Assembly (NCBI GenBank): GCA_024743215.1
Contig: JANSWZ010000006.1
Span: forward strand, 62,001 to 126,000
Direction of reading: 5' to 3'
Source: Alphaproteobacteria bacterium
GTDB taxonomy: Bacteria; Pseudomonadota; Alphaproteobacteria; Rhizobiales; GCA-2746425
Length of the DNA: 64,000 nt
The notes beneath the pieces were generated by a model. That model was not told the origin of the DNA. It ran no database searches and worked only from the letters and a program-made list of their open reading frames with translations. Both the position numbers and the translations under genes were made by a program. Below are positions 21,470 to 30,394 of the stretch, in pieces (within the stretch, counting starts at the first letter, position 1; each line of letters opens with the position of its first letter).

Positions 21470-22852
21470 CTAGGCCCGATGCTCCAGCAGCCCCAATCTT
21501 TGCCCATGCCGGCGCTGACGATTGCGCAATACGGCAATCGTCAGCATCAGCACGCATATCTCGGCAACAATGCCAGCATACCAGATGCCGGGTTCCCCGA
21601 ACCAGAACGGCAGAGCAAAGGTGAGCGGCAGCGCGAACAGATAGGTGCGTGACAGACCCAGCAGAGCCGCATGGCCCGCCTCGCCAATAGCCTGAAAGTA
21701 AGTGCCAATCATCATCAACGGCCCGAAGACAAACATCAGCATCACCGCATAAGGCAGTATTCTGGCGATTTCTCTGTTGATCTCAACATCATCAACGAAC
21801 ACAAAACCAATATGAAACCGCGTAGCCAGGAATGTGAGTTCCACCAGCACGCAATAGGTGAATGCAAGCACCAAGGCCAGTTTCAATGTGGTATTGGAGC
21901 GGGCCCATGATTTTGCGCCGAAATTATTCCCCACAATGGTTTGAAACGCCATACTCAGCCCAAGCAGTGGCAGAAAGGCAAATGTCATCAAACGGGTGAT
22001 GATACCAAACGCCCCGGCAGTCGCTTCATAGGAATTGCCGGCCCAGAGCTGAAGACAATAAAGCGTCAGACCAGCAGAAAGTGAAATTCCCAGATAGCCA
22101 AGACTGGAAGGCGCACCGAGCGCCAGAAGTTCGCCAAAATAATGCCAGCGGCGCGGCAGGACCACTCTGTCTTCAGACCGACCGGTTTTTTGGCGATACA
22201 TCAGAACGGCCATCATGGAACAAATTTGTGCAGCCACCGTGCCATAGGCCGAACCAGCCACACCCCAACCGAACCTGGCAATGAAGATGTAATCAAACAC
22301 AATGTTCAAAATGGCAGATGTGAGGGTGATTGCGGCCATGGCCGGCAACAGGCCTTCGCAGCGAAGCGCATCAATATTGATGGCAAGCACGAATACCAAT
22401 GGCGCGCAGAAAATTAGGATCGAGATATAAGTGTAGCCCATACCGGCAAGTTCCGTGGAACCATTCGAGGCCCAAAGGGTGAGGCGGTCACCGCCCAACA
22501 GGAAAATCCCGATCAATACCCCGCATACAAGAAGCGACAACACCAGTGCCTGGCCAAAGAGTTCTTTGGCCGCGACCTGCTCGTCTGCGCCCAGAAGCCG
22601 TGCAAAAATGCTTGAAAAACCATTCGATATCCAGGTCGAAAGCGCAATCAGCAGCATGTATAGCGGAAACATAAGCGTCACTGCGGTCAAGGCATCGGCG
22701 CCAACATAGACTCCCAAAAAATAGGCGTCGACCAGCGTAAAAAGCCCGTTCACGCCCATGACCACAATGATGGGCGTTGCTGTTTTTGCAAACAGAAAGG
22801 GTAACGAACCTTTCAAATAAATGTTGGAATCATTGCCGGAAGGAAGACTCAT
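21470..22852 (-). CDS. MATE family multidrug/metabolite exporter
   Basis: 460 aa from the ATG at 22852, which has GAGG 6 nt upstream; an ATG 12 nt earlier is possible. Twelve hydrophobic segments in two halves. TATPIIVVMGVNGLFTLVDAYFLG at the start and the second-half repeat GAPSSLGYLGISLSAGLTLYCL with AFGIITRLMTFAFLPLLGLSMAFQTIVGNNFGA segments are typical of MatE proteins (NorM/DinF superfamily). It would export cationic or amphipathic compounds in exchange for H+ or Na+. No linked regulator; the LysR gene at 23076 reads in the same direction but is separated by ~220 nt. Confidence 0.92.
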   Translation of the reverse strand: MSLPSGNDSNIYLKGSLPFLFAKTATPIIVVMGVNGLFTLVDAYFLGVYVGADALTAVTLMFPLYMLLIALSTWISNGFSSIFARLLGADEQVAAKELFGQALVLSLLVCGVLIGIFLLGGDRLTLWASNGSTELAGMGYTYISILIFCAPLVFVLAINIDALRCEGLLPAMAAITLTSAILNIVFDYIFIARFGWGVAGSAYGTVAAQICSMMAVLMYRQKTGRSEDRVVLPRRWHYFGELLALGAPSSLGYLGISLSAGLTLYCLQLWAGNSYEATAGAFGIITRLMTFAFLPLLGLSMAFQTIVGNNFGAKSWARSNTTLKLALVLAFTYCVLVELTFLATRFHIGFVFVDDVEINREIARILPYAVMLMFVFGPLMMIGTYFQAIGEAGHAALLGLSRTYLFALPLTFALPFWFGEPGIWYAGIVAEICVLMLTIAVLRNRQRRHGQRLGLLEHRA

Positions 22853-23075
22853 CTCAAACCTCATTCAGTGTTTGGATGCGGTCAAATGATGGTGCTCGCA
22901 TTGCCATCAAACCGCACCAACTGAAGCCAGTGGATAAGAAGACGGATGAGAAATTGGAAGCATTCGCCAAGGACAAACCCGCGAGCGGCAGGGCACTTCA
23001 CCCTGCTCGCTTCCTAAGTGCCATTTGGAATATTGTCAACAACACCGGCCGACGTCTCAACTCAGCGGCTTGGAG

Positions 23076-23951
23076 TCAATCACACGCCTTTTTCATTTCC
23101 TCGGCAAAGAGGCGCATGCGGCGGTTAAGCCTCCGATCTTCGGCGTGGATCAGATAAATCCCCCATTCCGGCACCGTCAGGCCAAATGAAACAGGAACAA
23201 GCTCTCCACTGGCAATTGCGTCTAATGCTATGAAATCCGGGAACCGCCCGATTCCAAGGCCTTTGCGTGTGGCGTCGACCAGAAACACACCGCTGTTCGA
23301 GTTCAGGAACGGTTGAAATTCAAATGTCTGCCGCTTGCCATTGCTGGTCACAAAATCCCAGATTGCCCGACGAGCCGAGCCAAAATACAACAATCTATGT
23401 TGACGCAGTTCGTCGAGTGAGCCGGGCGTTGAGTGTGCCTCAAGATAGTCCGGACTGGCCAGAAGCTGATGTTGCACGGTACCAATTTGCACCGCAGGTT
23501 CATCAACCTTTGGCGTGATGCGAATGGCAAAATCATAATTCTCTCGGGCCAGATCAACAGCCCGATCATCAAAATCGACGGTGAGCTGTATTTCAGGATG
23601 GCGCTCGGTAAAATCAATAAGGGTCGAATTCAGAAACGATATCCCAAAATCACGGGGAACGGAGACTGACATGGGTCCGGAAATACTGGCAGAGGCATTG
23701 ACGAAATCATCTTCGATTTCATTCACATCTCCCACCACACGTATGGCACGTTGAAACAGCTCGCGCCCGGTTTCGGTAACGGCCCACACGCCCGGCGAAC
23801 GATCAATCAAACGGGTGCCATAACGCTCTTCCAGCAGGTTAAGCCGACGGCTCACGGCTGATTTGGCGATGCGCAGCTTGTCACCCGCTTTGGAAATACT
23901 GCCGCTTTCCACAACAAGCACGAATAGACGCAAATCTTCAATCTGACCCAA
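23076..23951 (-). CDS. LysR-type transcriptional regulator
   Basis: 291 aa. N-terminal HTH (LFVLVVESGSISKAGDKLRIAKSAVSRRL) and a periplasmic-binding-like effector domain (ISGPMSVSVPRDFGISFLN..., FAIRITPKVDEPAVQIG). This is the subgroup with DLR/FV-VV start, like DsdC/AaeR-type activators of detoxification genes. It is divergent from the glutathionyl-hydroquinone-reductase gene at 24087; a GATTAG-N11-CTAATC dyad between them is a candidate binding site, so it probably controls that operon. Confidence 0.9.
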   Translation of the reverse strand: MGQIEDLRLFVLVVESGSISKAGDKLRIAKSAVSRRLNLLEERYGTRLIDRSPGVWAVTETGRELFQRAIRVVGDVNEIEDDFVNASASISGPMSVSVPRDFGISFLNSTLIDFTERHPEIQLTVDFDDRAVDLARENYDFAIRITPKVDEPAVQIGTVQHQLLASPDYLEAHSTPGSLDELRQHRLLYFGSARRAIWDFVTSNGKRQTFEFQPFLNSNSGVFLVDATRKGLGIGRFPDFIALDAIASGELVPVSFGLTVPEWGIYLIHAEDRRLNRRMRLFAEEMKKACD

Positions 23952-24003
23952 TCCGTTCTCCCCTCTTGAACGACACGCTCCATTTATAGCAGTTTATTGC
24001 ACA

Positions 24004-24026
24004 GATTAGAACATCATGGCCTAATC
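24004..24026. promoter_or_regulatory. Dyad GATTAG-N11-CTAATC, candidate LysR operator
   Basis: Perfect 6-bp inverted repeat (24004-24009 and 24021-24026) with an 11-nt spacer, inside the 135-bp divergent region between the LysR gene and the plus-strand operon. The outer TGCA-like bases also mirror. LysR proteins bind T-N11-A-type dyads; that this one is bound is inference. Confidence 0.5.
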
Positions 24027-24086
24027 ATTGCACCTCCCCTGATCTCCGCTTCGGCTCTAAATAACCGGCTCAACAAGGAGTAAGGC

Positions 24087-25067
24087 ATGGGACTGTTACA
24101 AGAAGGCAAATGGGTCGATCAGTGGTATGACACCAAGTCAACCGGCGGACACTTTGTGCGTAAATCGCCGCAATTTCGCAACTGGATTACAGCTGATGGC
24201 TCGGCGGGACCAAGTGGCGAAGCGGGATTTGATGCGGAAGCAGGACGCTATCACCTCTATGTCTCACTGGCCTGCCCCTGGGCCCATCGCACATTGATCT
24301 TCCGCGCCCTCAAAGGCCTTGAAGACATGATCTCGATCTCCGTCGTCCACTGGTATATGGGCGATAAGGGATGGACTTTTAATTCGGCCGATGGGACAGA
24401 GCCCGATACGGTGAACGACGCCAACTTCATGTACCAGATTTACGTGGCGGCAAACCCGGACTACTCCGGCCGTGTGACTGTGCCTGTCGTGTGGGACAAG
24501 AAGACCAATACGATTGTCACGAATGAATCATCCGAAATCATCCGCATGTTCAACTCGGCATTTGACGGGATTGGGGCCGTGGAAGGGGACTTTTACCCCG
24601 AACCATTGCAGGCCGAGATCGACGAATTGAATGAGCGTATCTACCACACGGTGAACAATGGCGTTTACAAGGCCGGCTTTGCCTCCACACAAGAGGCGTA
24701 TGAGGAAGCCGTGGCGCCATTGTTTGAAACGCTCGATTGGCTTGATGATCGCTTGTCTACCCAGCGTTACCTCACCGGCAGCGCCATTACGGAGGCAGAT
24801 TGGCGTCTGTTCACGACGTTGGTGCGGTTTGACCCGGTCTATTACGGGCACTTCAAATGCAACATTCGCAGGATCTCCGACTACGAACACCTATCGGGCT
24901 ATATGCGCGATCTCTATCAGCAACCGGGCATAGCAGAGACAGTCAATTTTCAGCACATCAAGAACCATTATTACGCAAGTCATGAATCCATAAACCCATC
25001 ACGCATCATCCCGATGGGACCGAAGATTGACTATGCCGCACCACATGACCGCGCCCGCTTGGGGTAA
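24087..25067 (+). CDS. Glutathionyl-hydroquinone reductase-like (GST Xi/ECM4 type)
   Basis: 326 aa, the normal size of YqjG/ECM4 proteins. The thioredoxin-like active site ACPWAHRT has the catalytic Cys at 63; GYMGDKGWTF-like and NPDYSGRVTVPVVWDKKTNTIVTNESSEIIRMFN blocks and the C-terminal RFDPVYYGHFKCN, with ISDYEHLSGYMRDLYQ, are diagnostic. These enzymes reduce glutathionyl-hydroquinones in the cytosol. A strong AAGGAG precedes the ATG. First of three plus-strand genes with a second homologue two genes on. Confidence 0.93.
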   Translation: MGLLQEGKWVDQWYDTKSTGGHFVRKSPQFRNWITADGSAGPSGEAGFDAEAGRYHLYVSLACPWAHRTLIFRALKGLEDMISISVVHWYMGDKGWTFNSADGTEPDTVNDANFMYQIYVAANPDYSGRVTVPVVWDKKTNTIVTNESSEIIRMFNSAFDGIGAVEGDFYPEPLQAEIDELNERIYHTVNNGVYKAGFASTQEAYEEAVAPLFETLDWLDDRLSTQRYLTGSAITEADWRLFTTLVRFDPVYYGHFKCNIRRISDYEHLSGYMRDLYQQPGIAETVNFQHIKNHYYASHESINPSRIIPMGPKIDYAAPHDRARLG

Positions 25068-25108
25068 CAGGCGCGCGTAAAGACATCGAACTGCAGAAAG
25101 GAAGCGAT

Positions 25109-25675
25109 ATGTTAGACCAATTTGAAATCCGCACAGATGACATGCCGTCTGAAATGCGCACCTTGCTTGCAGACTACCCGCGCGACGATTGGGAAGCCCA
25201 TCCCGGCTTCAAGGAACGAACGCGGCAATGGATGGGTGCACACCAGATGTTTCGCCGCCTTGGTGGAATCATCGGCAAGGAAACGGAGCTTTATCTGGAC
25301 AAATCTCAGGCGCCAGACGAATACGCAGAGCGGCTATCCTATTATGGCGATGCTCTGGTCAGGAATCTGCACGGGCATCACCATTGGGAAGATGACAATT
25401 ACTTTCCGGAGTTGTCAGCCGCAGATTCGCGCTTTGATGCGGGCCTTGAAATTCTGGAAAAGGACCATCAAGCCCTGGACATTGTCTTGGACAGTTTCAC
25501 ACGAACGGCCAATCGCACGATCAAACTGATCCAATTGGATGAAGTCTCGGCGCGCGAGGAAGCCGGAACGCTGCACAAGACAGCTGAAACAATCGAAGCT
25601 TTCCTGCAACGACACCTGAGCGATGAAGAGGAATTGGCAGTGCCGATCATCCTGCATCATCGTCTGCGGGGATGA
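25109..25675 (+). CDS. Hemerythrin HHE-domain protein
   Basis: 188 aa four-helix protein. The metal-ligand pattern of hemerythrin-like domains is visible: H in AHQMFRRLGG (~44), HGHHHWEDDNYFPEL with the H-x-x-x-E motif (~90), LEKDHQALDIVLD (~119) and FLQRHLSDEEELAVPIIL (~170). Such proteins bind a diiron centre and may sense or scavenge O2 or NO; the precise role is unknown. It lies 41 nt after the first GST gene and 16 nt before the second, so the three form one operon. Confidence 0.87.
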   Translation: MLDQFEIRTDDMPSEMRTLLADYPRDDWEAHPGFKERTRQWMGAHQMFRRLGGIIGKETELYLDKSQAPDEYAERLSYYGDALVRNLHGHHHWEDDNYFPELSAADSRFDAGLEILEKDHQALDIVLDSFTRTANRTIKLIQLDEVSAREEAGTLHKTAETIEAFLQRHLSDEEELAVPIILHHRLRG

Positions 25676-25691
25676 TCCGGAGAATTTGTAA

Positions 25692-26735
25692 ATGACGCAA
25701 TCCAATGATAATTCGATTGAGGAATCCCAGATAGATGCCAACACGCGGCGCGCCAAAGGCGAGTTTGTGCGTGGCATCAGCGGGTTCCGCAGTGTTCTTG
25801 GCGAAGACCCGGATTTTCCAGCTGAGTCCGGCCGCTATCATCTGTTTGTCGCGTTCAACTGTCCCTGGTGCCACCGCGTCACGCTTGCCCGCAATCTTCT
25901 TAGTTTGCAGGACAGCATTACCATGGACGTGGCGTTCCCCAATCGGACTGGCGAAGACGATCCAGCAGGACCCAATCAATGGGAGTTCAATCCGGATCGC
26001 CTCGCGACATTGACCGGCACAACACTCTCAGAATGCACCGTTGAAACGGCAACAGGCCAGAATTTTCGGCGGGTCAAACAGATCTATGAGGCAGAGGGAT
26101 CAGATGAAACCTCTGTCCCGGTGCTTTACGACAAGAAGACCAAGCGTATCGTTGCAAATGAAAGTGCAGAAATCATCAGAATGCTGAATGCACAAGCTGG
26201 CGCATTAGGCAGCAATTTGACTGATGCAGACAGGCCGGACCTTTATCCGCTGGACCAAGGTTCGGCAGAGTTGCGCCAAGACATCGACCTGCTGAATGAC
26301 GAGATTTATCAAGCCATCAATAATGGCGCATACAAGGCCGGATTTTCCTCCAGCCAGGACATTTATTCCACCGCGTTTCAAACCTATTTCGACACGCTCG
26401 ACAGGCTGGAAACACGCCTTGCCTCCGACAATCGTCCATATCTGACCGGTGACAATTTCACCGAGGCCGATCTGCGATTGTTCCCGACCCTTTATCGCCA
26501 CGACCCGGTCTATTACATCCGCATGAAGCTGAACGGCGCCAAGATTCTGGACTATCCCCACCTGTGGCGCTGGCTCTGCCGGGTTTATGCATTGCCTGGC
26601 GTCGCACACAGCAATTCACTGGATCATTGTCGCCAGGGGTATTTTGGACGGTCATGGAACAACGTCATTCCGCTTGGCCCATTCCGCCCGATGACATACC
26701 CGGCGGCTTATTTGCATCCTGAGTTGGCAGGATGA
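25692..26735 (+). CDS. Second glutathionyl-hydroquinone reductase-like protein
   Basis: 347 aa, homologous to the gene at 24087 but clearly diverged. Active site NCPWCHRVTLARN has Cys at 57 and a second Cys at 60 (CPWC) where the first paralogue has CPWA, so it could work by a dithiol mechanism. VPVLYDKKTKRIVANESAEIIRMLN and RHDPVYYIRMKLNGAKILDYPHLWRWL match the family. It is the third gene of the GST-hemerythrin-GST operon. Whether the two enzymes have separate substrates is not visible. Confidence 0.9.
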   Translation: MTQSNDNSIEESQIDANTRRAKGEFVRGISGFRSVLGEDPDFPAESGRYHLFVAFNCPWCHRVTLARNLLSLQDSITMDVAFPNRTGEDDPAGPNQWEFNPDRLATLTGTTLSECTVETATGQNFRRVKQIYEAEGSDETSVPVLYDKKTKRIVANESAEIIRMLNAQAGALGSNLTDADRPDLYPLDQGSAELRQDIDLLNDEIYQAINNGAYKAGFSSSQDIYSTAFQTYFDTLDRLETRLASDNRPYLTGDNFTEADLRLFPTLYRHDPVYYIRMKLNGAKILDYPHLWRWLCRVYALPGVAHSNSLDHCRQGYFGRSWNNVIPLGPFRPMTYPAAYLHPELAG

Positions 26736-26822
26736 ATTGGGAGGAAAAAGGGTTTCAAGAATATCAAAAATCGGGTGTAAGCCCACTTTCGCCGTTGAAT
26801 CTGGAAAATTGAATGTCGGCTT

Positions 26823-27710
26823 TCAGGCTTTGAGTATCTTCTGAACATGCTCGACAAACAGGCGGGTCAGAGAGCGGCGTCCAACATTTTTCGGCCAAAC
26901 GGCTTGAATGTTAAATCTCGGCAGCTCCCAATCTTGCAAAAGATCGACTAATTCTCCCTTTGTCCGCGATTCAATCAACAGGCGCGGCAATCGGGCAATC
27001 CCACATCCACGAAACGCCAACGACAAAGCCGCATCTCCTGTATTGACCCTGATGACTGGTGCAAGATGAACGCTCACGCCGCGCATCGAACTTGCTTTGC
27101 TTTTGAAATCCAGTCTGTCAGAGCTTGACGGCACACCGATCATTCGAAAGTTTGGCAATTCATTGGGCGTAGAAGGTTCACCATATTTTTCTATGAAACT
27201 GGGCGCGGCGCAGATCACATCCTCAACACTGGTGAGCTTTTGAACCACAAGGTCACTGTCTTCCAACTCCCCCGCTCTAAGCGCCAAATCATAGCCCTCT
27301 CCGATAATATCGATGCGTTCATCGCTAAAATGCAGTTGGAGTTCAACATTGGGATAGAATTCCAAAAACTGCGCCACATCGTCCATGAAACGGCCATGTT
27401 CCAGAATGGCAGGTGCGGCGACACGCAAAAGACCCTGAGGTTCAGCCAGATCAACTTGCAAAACATCCTGTGCGCTCAAGCCCGCTTCCATCAAAGCCTT
27501 GCCATGTTCCAAGACTTCTTGCCCGGCTGCGGTCAGCTTTAATTTCCGTGTGCTGCGGTATAGCAGAGCAACATCATAACGGTCTTCAAGCTTGGAAACA
27601 TGATGGCTGACGACAGAAGGCGAAAGCCCGAGCCTCTCAGCTGCTGCGCGGAAAGACCTTGTTTCCGCAACAACGGTGAAAACAGCTAAGGGGCGTAGGA
27701 GATCAAGCAT
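26823..27710 (-). CDS. LysR-type transcriptional regulator
   Basis: 295 aa. HTH at ~10-45 (VFTVVAETRSFRAAAERLGLSPSVVSHHV) and effector domain with YDLALRAGELEDSDLVVQ. It is divergent from a decaying metallo-beta-lactamase-fold gene, the ferric-reductase-like gene and their neighbours, which are therefore its likely targets. A TTTTATA-N10-TATAAAA dyad in the divergent region is a candidate operator. Confidence 0.9.
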   Translation of the reverse strand: MLDLLRPLAVFTVVAETRSFRAAAERLGLSPSVVSHHVSKLEDRYDVALLYRSTRKLKLTAAGQEVLEHGKALMEAGLSAQDVLQVDLAEPQGLLRVAAPAILEHGRFMDDVAQFLEFYPNVELQLHFSDERIDIIGEGYDLALRAGELEDSDLVVQKLTSVEDVICAAPSFIEKYGEPSTPNELPNFRMIGVPSSSDRLDFKSKASSMRGVSVHLAPVIRVNTGDAALSLAFRGCGIARLPRLLIESRTKGELVDLLQDWELPRFNIQAVWPKNVGRRSLTRLFVEHVQKILKA

Positions 27711-27738
27711 TTATTCCATCATATTTTAGAATAATGAG

Positions 27739-27762
27739 TTTTATATATACCATATTATAAAA
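27739..27762. promoter_or_regulatory. AT-rich dyad TTTTATA-N10-TATAAAA upstream of the MBL gene
   Basis: Inverted repeat 27739-27745 / 27756-27762 in the 104-bp region between the LysR gene and the ATG at 27815. It could be the LysR operator or overlap the promoter; inference from position and symmetry. Confidence 0.45.
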
Positions 27763-27814
27763 GTCAGAAAAATTCCCTACCTTTTCATTGCCCCATGAAA
27801 AAGGAAACAGGGAT

Positions 27815-28506
27815 ATGTTGAAGCAACTTATTCTGGCAGCCACAACGACACTGTTTGCAGCCAACATTGCGTCTGCTGACGAAACACGTGCGACAGGCGC
27901 TCAGTTTCAAATTCAAGATCCCGGTCAATTCAAGGTGCACGCCTATGTTGCACCTGAGAATATGTCCGTCCCGCTGGCCAATGACTATCGTCTTTATGCA
28001 GACAGCTTGAACAAGCCGATCAACAGGCTTCTTCTGACTCATGGACAGCCGGATCACTATCTTGGCCTTATCGTATTTGAGGACGCGCCTAATCATGCGC
28101 TGCCGTCAAGCGTCAAAGAGGTTGCCGAGACTGGTGAGGCAACCCGATGCTGATCACACGTCTCCCCCAATTTGGCGTCATTTCAGTTGGTGACACGGCC
28201 ATGAACAACATTCACCTTTTCCTCGCAGGCAAGCCTGAAACCGGGGTCAACGCACTTACGGATATTGCTGCGGATGAGGCCTATGACAAAGTCCTGCCTG
28301 GTCATGGTCTTCCCGGCAATCCATCCATGTATGCAGCGAATATCAAATATCTGAACACAGCCGCTGAGATGTTGAAAACATCCAAAACCGGACCTGAGTT
28401 CAAAGAGGCTATGGTTGCCGCGTTCCCGGAACTCGGCTTGGTTGGCGCAATAGATTTTTTCCTGCCCGACCTTTTTCCAGCGAAATACGCCAGCAGATCA
28501 AAATGA
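27815..28506 (+). pseudogene. Metallo-beta-lactamase-fold protein, decayed (frameshift plus deletions)
   Basis: Two frames together resemble the intact gene at 29361. The first (27815-28153, start ATG after AGGGAT) has a signal peptide and a LYADSLNKPINRLLLTHGQPDHYLG segment parallel to LGKPIQRIYLSHSHPDHLFG of the intact copy, but the metal motif HxHxDH has become HGQPDH. The second (28147-28506) is shifted by -1 and supplies the C-terminal LPGHGLPGNPSMYAANIKYLN segment. The central region of ~50 residues is missing. So a key histidine is lost, the frame is broken and part is deleted. Translation of the second frame by the overlapping ATGCTGA is conceivable but unlikely to give an active enzyme. 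Confidence 0.75.
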
Positions 28507-28562
28507 GATTGGGTTGGAACAGCCACCCGGTTCAAACCGTCCAAGCGAGAGGACACAAGATA

Positions 28563-29162
28563 ATGGCACGCTTTCATCCATATTGGCTTTGGCTGGTTCT
28601 GGCCATTCCGGCAATCGGTTTCACTGGGGCACTTATCAATTCGCCTGACCCAAAAATCATTGGCGAATTGCTTCACCCCACAGGAGAGTTTTCAGCACGT
28701 TTCCTGATTATAGCCATGCTTGCTTCGCCGCTTGTCTTAATTTTTAAGGGCAGATCATTCCCCCGCTGGCTACAAAAAAACCGACGCTATTTTGGCGTTG
28801 CGGCTTTTGGTTACGCACTGTTCCACACCATTCTGTATCTCATCGACAAGGGAGCGATTGGCCCCATTCTCTCGGACGCCCCGAACTTTGCAATTTGGAC
28901 CGGATGGGTAGCCTTTCTCATTTTTGTGCCACTCGCGATCACGTCAAGGGATAGATTTGTGCGCAAGCTGGGTCGCCGATGGAAAACACTTCAGCGAACG
29001 ACCTACATGGCTGCAGTTTTGACATTGCTTCATTGGGCCGCACTCCACGAATGGGGCGGCGTAGGCCCAGCACTTGTTCATTTCGGGCCCCTGGCCGCAC
29101 TGGAAGCCTATCGCCTTTGGTATTGGACTTTGCGTGCCCGCCCCCCAAAACACGCCCGCTGA
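28563..29162 (+). CDS. Ferric reductase-like transmembrane heme protein (MsrQ-like)
   Basis: 199 aa from the ATG at 28563, with GAGG 10 nt upstream; the open frame extends back to 28503. About six hydrophobic segments. Histidines within membrane segments (YALFHTILYL and LLHWAALHEWG) could ligate b-type haems, and RRWKTLQRTTYMAAVLTLLHW is the signature of the MsrQ/YedZ and NOX-like superfamily. MsrQ passes electrons from the membrane to periplasmic MsrP, but no msrP is present here, so the partner is more likely one of its neighbours. Lies between the two metallo-beta-lactamase-fold genes. Confidence 0.8.
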   Translation: MARFHPYWLWLVLAIPAIGFTGALINSPDPKIIGELLHPTGEFSARFLIIAMLASPLVLIFKGRSFPRWLQKNRRYFGVAAFGYALFHTILYLIDKGAIGPILSDAPNFAIWTGWVAFLIFVPLAITSRDRFVRKLGRRWKTLQRTTYMAAVLTLLHWAALHEWGGVGPALVHFGPLAALEAYRLWYWTLRARPPKHAR

Positions 29163-29360
29163 ATATTTGTATCAAAACAGAAAACACACCACCAGAACTG
29201 CCAAAAAAAACGCCACAGATTCAGCAATTCGTGCCGAAGGCATCATGGCTTTGCGGGTGGCAACCTTCATCAAAGACGGCGCGTGACCTGCAGCAGCACA
29301 CCGAGCTGGCGAAGACACGCGAAAAATCACTTACTCGATACTCAGAAAAGGAAAACCAAA

Positions 29361-30266
29361 ATGGAAGACACACTGTTCAATCGCCGCAGCATGATAAAAG
29401 CCGCTGCAGGTCTCGGTGCAATCAGCACAGCGTTCGCAACGACAGGACAAGTAGCGCAAGCCGGGTCCCACAGTGCCACACCGAAAGAGGGTCTGATCTC
29501 GATCCACAAATTGGGACCGGTGACATTTCACACTTACACCTCGCCAGAGTATTCGGGCATGGTGAATGCGCATGTCATTGAAACGACCAACGAACTTTAT
29601 CTGATCGACACTCAGTTCGTTCAGGCGCTTGCAAGCGAGTTCAGTTCGTATGTGGACAGCCTCGGCAAGCCAATTCAGCGGATTTATCTTTCGCATTCGC
29701 ACCCCGACCACCTTTTTGGCGCGGTACAGTTTCCCGATGTAGAGTTCGTCACGTCTGACGAAGTTTTAGCCGAGGCAAACTCCGCCATGGACATCTACAA
29801 AGCCCGCAAGGATGCGCTGAAAGACACAACAGCAATTGTGTTGCCAGCAGGTGGTTTGACAATCGGAACGGAGACTTGGGACGGGATTGAGGTTCAGATT
29901 GGTCAGGTTCTCGACGCAGAAGCAGCAGCAGAACTGACGTTTCACATCCCCGAAGCTGGCCTCTATGTTGCGCAAGATCTGCTCTATGCCAATGCGCACA
30001 CATTCCCGATCAACAACAGTGAGAACTGGCTCGCGGCACTTGAGGATATGCAAAATCTGGAAGGCATTAAGGTCTTCGGTTCAGGCCACGGTCTTCCTGG
30101 TGCACCAGGTTTGATTGATGACGCCATCGCTTACCTGAACTTCCAAAATCAGGCGATTGCCGAAAACAATGATGGCGAAAGTGCTACCGCTGCCATTTTG
30201 GCAAAATATCCAGGCTATGGCGCAAAGGATGTGCTGAGTTTCCTCAGCTATCGCTATCAGAAATAG
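29361..30266 (+). CDS. Tat-exported metallo-beta-lactamase-fold hydrolase
   Basis: 301 aa from the ATG at 29361. N-terminal twin-arginine signal NRRSMIKAAAGLGAISTAFA, so export in a folded, metal-loaded state. HSHPDH (residues 112-117) is the HxHxDH metal motif, followed by later histidines (FHIPEAGLYVAQD with conserved D, GSGHGLPG). Typical secreted MBL-fold hydrolase of unknown substrate; it lacks obvious beta-lactamase subclass features. It lies in the same cluster as the ferric reductase-like and the SIP gene and is the intact version of the gene at 27815. Confidence 0.87.
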   Translation: MEDTLFNRRSMIKAAAGLGAISTAFATTGQVAQAGSHSATPKEGLISIHKLGPVTFHTYTSPEYSGMVNAHVIETTNELYLIDTQFVQALASEFSSYVDSLGKPIQRIYLSHSHPDHLFGAVQFPDVEFVTSDEVLAEANSAMDIYKARKDALKDTTAIVLPAGGLTIGTETWDGIEVQIGQVLDAEAAAELTFHIPEAGLYVAQDLLYANAHTFPINNSENWLAALEDMQNLEGIKVFGSGHGLPGAPGLIDDAIAYLNFQNQAIAENNDGESATAAILAKYPGYGAKDVLSFLSYRYQK

Positions 30267-30394
30267 CTTTTAAAGTCGCGCGGGCCAGCAACAAGCTGCA
30301 AATTGTGTTGGTCCGCGCTGACCACGTCCATTTGGGTAATCCACATTGTTGGATATCTGAAATCCCTTTTCAAGAATAATCCATGGAGAGTAAA

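Noticed and set aside
27815-28506. Programmed frameshift in the first metallo-beta-lactamase gene
   Set aside because: No slippery heptamer is visible, the metal motif is damaged and central sequence is missing, so decay is simpler.
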